A stretch of DNA of 8,560 bases, taken from JBECKR01 sp040235415. Its GTDB lineage: Bacteria > Acidobacteriota > Polarisedimenticolia > Polarisedimenticolales > Polarisedimenticolaceae. The notes below the pieces were generated by a model, which was given only the letters and a program-made list of their open reading frames with translations, ran no database searches and was not told the origin of the DNA. A program made the position numbers and the translations under genes. This document shows, in pieces, positions 8,270 through 8,560 of the stretch. Location of the stretch: positions 1-8,560 of the forward strand of contig JBECKR010000249.1 in NCBI GenBank assembly GCA_040235415.1. The letters run 5' to 3'. Each line of letters starts with the position of its first letter. Positions within the stretch are counted from its first letter, which is position 1.

Positions 8270-8560
8270 TCCGCCGCCCGCTCCTCAAGTGCCAGATCTC
8301 GAGCGCGGGCGGCGCCGGCAGGCCGAGCGCCTCGCGCACGGCCCGGGCGTAGACCGCGAGCTGTCCGCCGTAGCGTGCGGCGAGCACGCCCGGGTCGTCC
8401 TCACGGTCGGTCTTGTAGTCCGCCACGACGATCCCGCCGTCGCCGTCGCGGTAGATCAGGTCGATCGCGCCGCGCCACGCCGGCCCGGCGCGCTCGGGGA
8501 GTAGGAGCGGCACCTCGCGCCCGAGGATCTCGACGGCCGCGAGCCGCGCCGCGAGGCCGG
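8232..8560 (-). CDS. C-terminal nuclease domain of a RecB/AddA-type helicase-nuclease (partial)
   Basis: The frame enters from the right edge and ends at TGA 8234-8232; about 109 residues are visible and the true start is outside. The sequence has the RecB-family PD-(D/E)XK signature: GAIDLIYRDGDGG with the metal-binding Asp, then VVADYKTD with the Asp and Lys, then QLAVYARA as the 'QxxxY' motif. Before them comes ILGREVPLLLPERA, a block typical of AddA C-termini (there 'REvPf'). AddB is less likely: no iron-sulfur cysteines are seen in the visible part. Such proteins process double-strand DNA ends for recombination, usually with an AddB partner, which would be expected upstream and off the window. 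The tail is proline-rich (PPPAPPPAP), which is poorly conserved, and its 38-base tail-to-tail overlap with the aminotransferase gene suggests the last residues are drift rather than function. Confidence 0.82.
   Translation of the reverse strand, partial: GLAARLAAVEILGREVPLLLPERAGPAWRGAIDLIYRDGDGGIVVADYKTDREDDPGVLAARYGGQLAVYARAVREALGLPAPPALEIWHLRSGRRITVPPPAPPPAP

Overview
The window is GC-rich (roughly 70% by eye), strongly third-position-GC biased and bacterial. It has Shine-Dalgarno-led genes, Sec-type signal peptides, a lipoprotein and a consensus sigma-54 promoter. The combination (exported tricorn-like protease, several small exported proteins, class IV aminotransferase next to a P-loop sulfotransferase-like protein) would suit an Acidobacteriota-like or deltaproteobacterial-type Gram-negative soil or metagenome lineage. 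This placement is inference with low confidence. No tRNA, rRNA, CRISPR, insertion sequence or phage gene is visible.

Layout. (1) 1-182, minus: 5' end of a lipoprotein gene running off the left edge, divergent from (2) 461-3763, plus: an exported 1100-aa tricorn-type S41 protease with an intact catalytic H/S/D/E set. (3) 3779-3994, minus: a 71-aa exported miniprotein with six cysteines. (4) 4115-4678, minus: an exported 187-aa protein of unknown function. (5) 4736-5299, plus: a 3-methyladenine DNA glycosylase (AAG/MPG type), divergent from gene 4. (6) 5475-5810, plus: a small exported DUF5666-like protein behind a textbook sigma-54 promoter (5401-5416) and closed by a strong intrinsic terminator (5847-5894). 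(7) 5924-8269, plus: a tight four-gene run made of a 62-aa charged helical protein, a Pol-beta-fold nucleotidyltransferase (4-base overlap), a P-loop sulfotransferase-like protein and a class IV (BCAT-type) aminotransferase. (8) 8232-8560, minus: the C-terminal RecB/AddA-type nuclease domain of a gene entering from the right, overlapping the aminotransferase gene tail to tail.

How they work together. Genes 1-4 and 6 are all predicted to leave the cytoplasm, so the left half is largely an envelope or secretome neighbourhood. The glycosylase and the RecB/AddA-type nuclease are DNA repair genes but are not in one operon. The most interesting parts are the 62-aa/nucleotidyltransferase pair, which has the architecture of a toxin-antitoxin-like module; the sulfotransferase-like plus aminotransferase pair, which mirrors a fused protein I recall from land plants; the six-cysteine miniprotein; and the sigma-54-controlled small exported protein.
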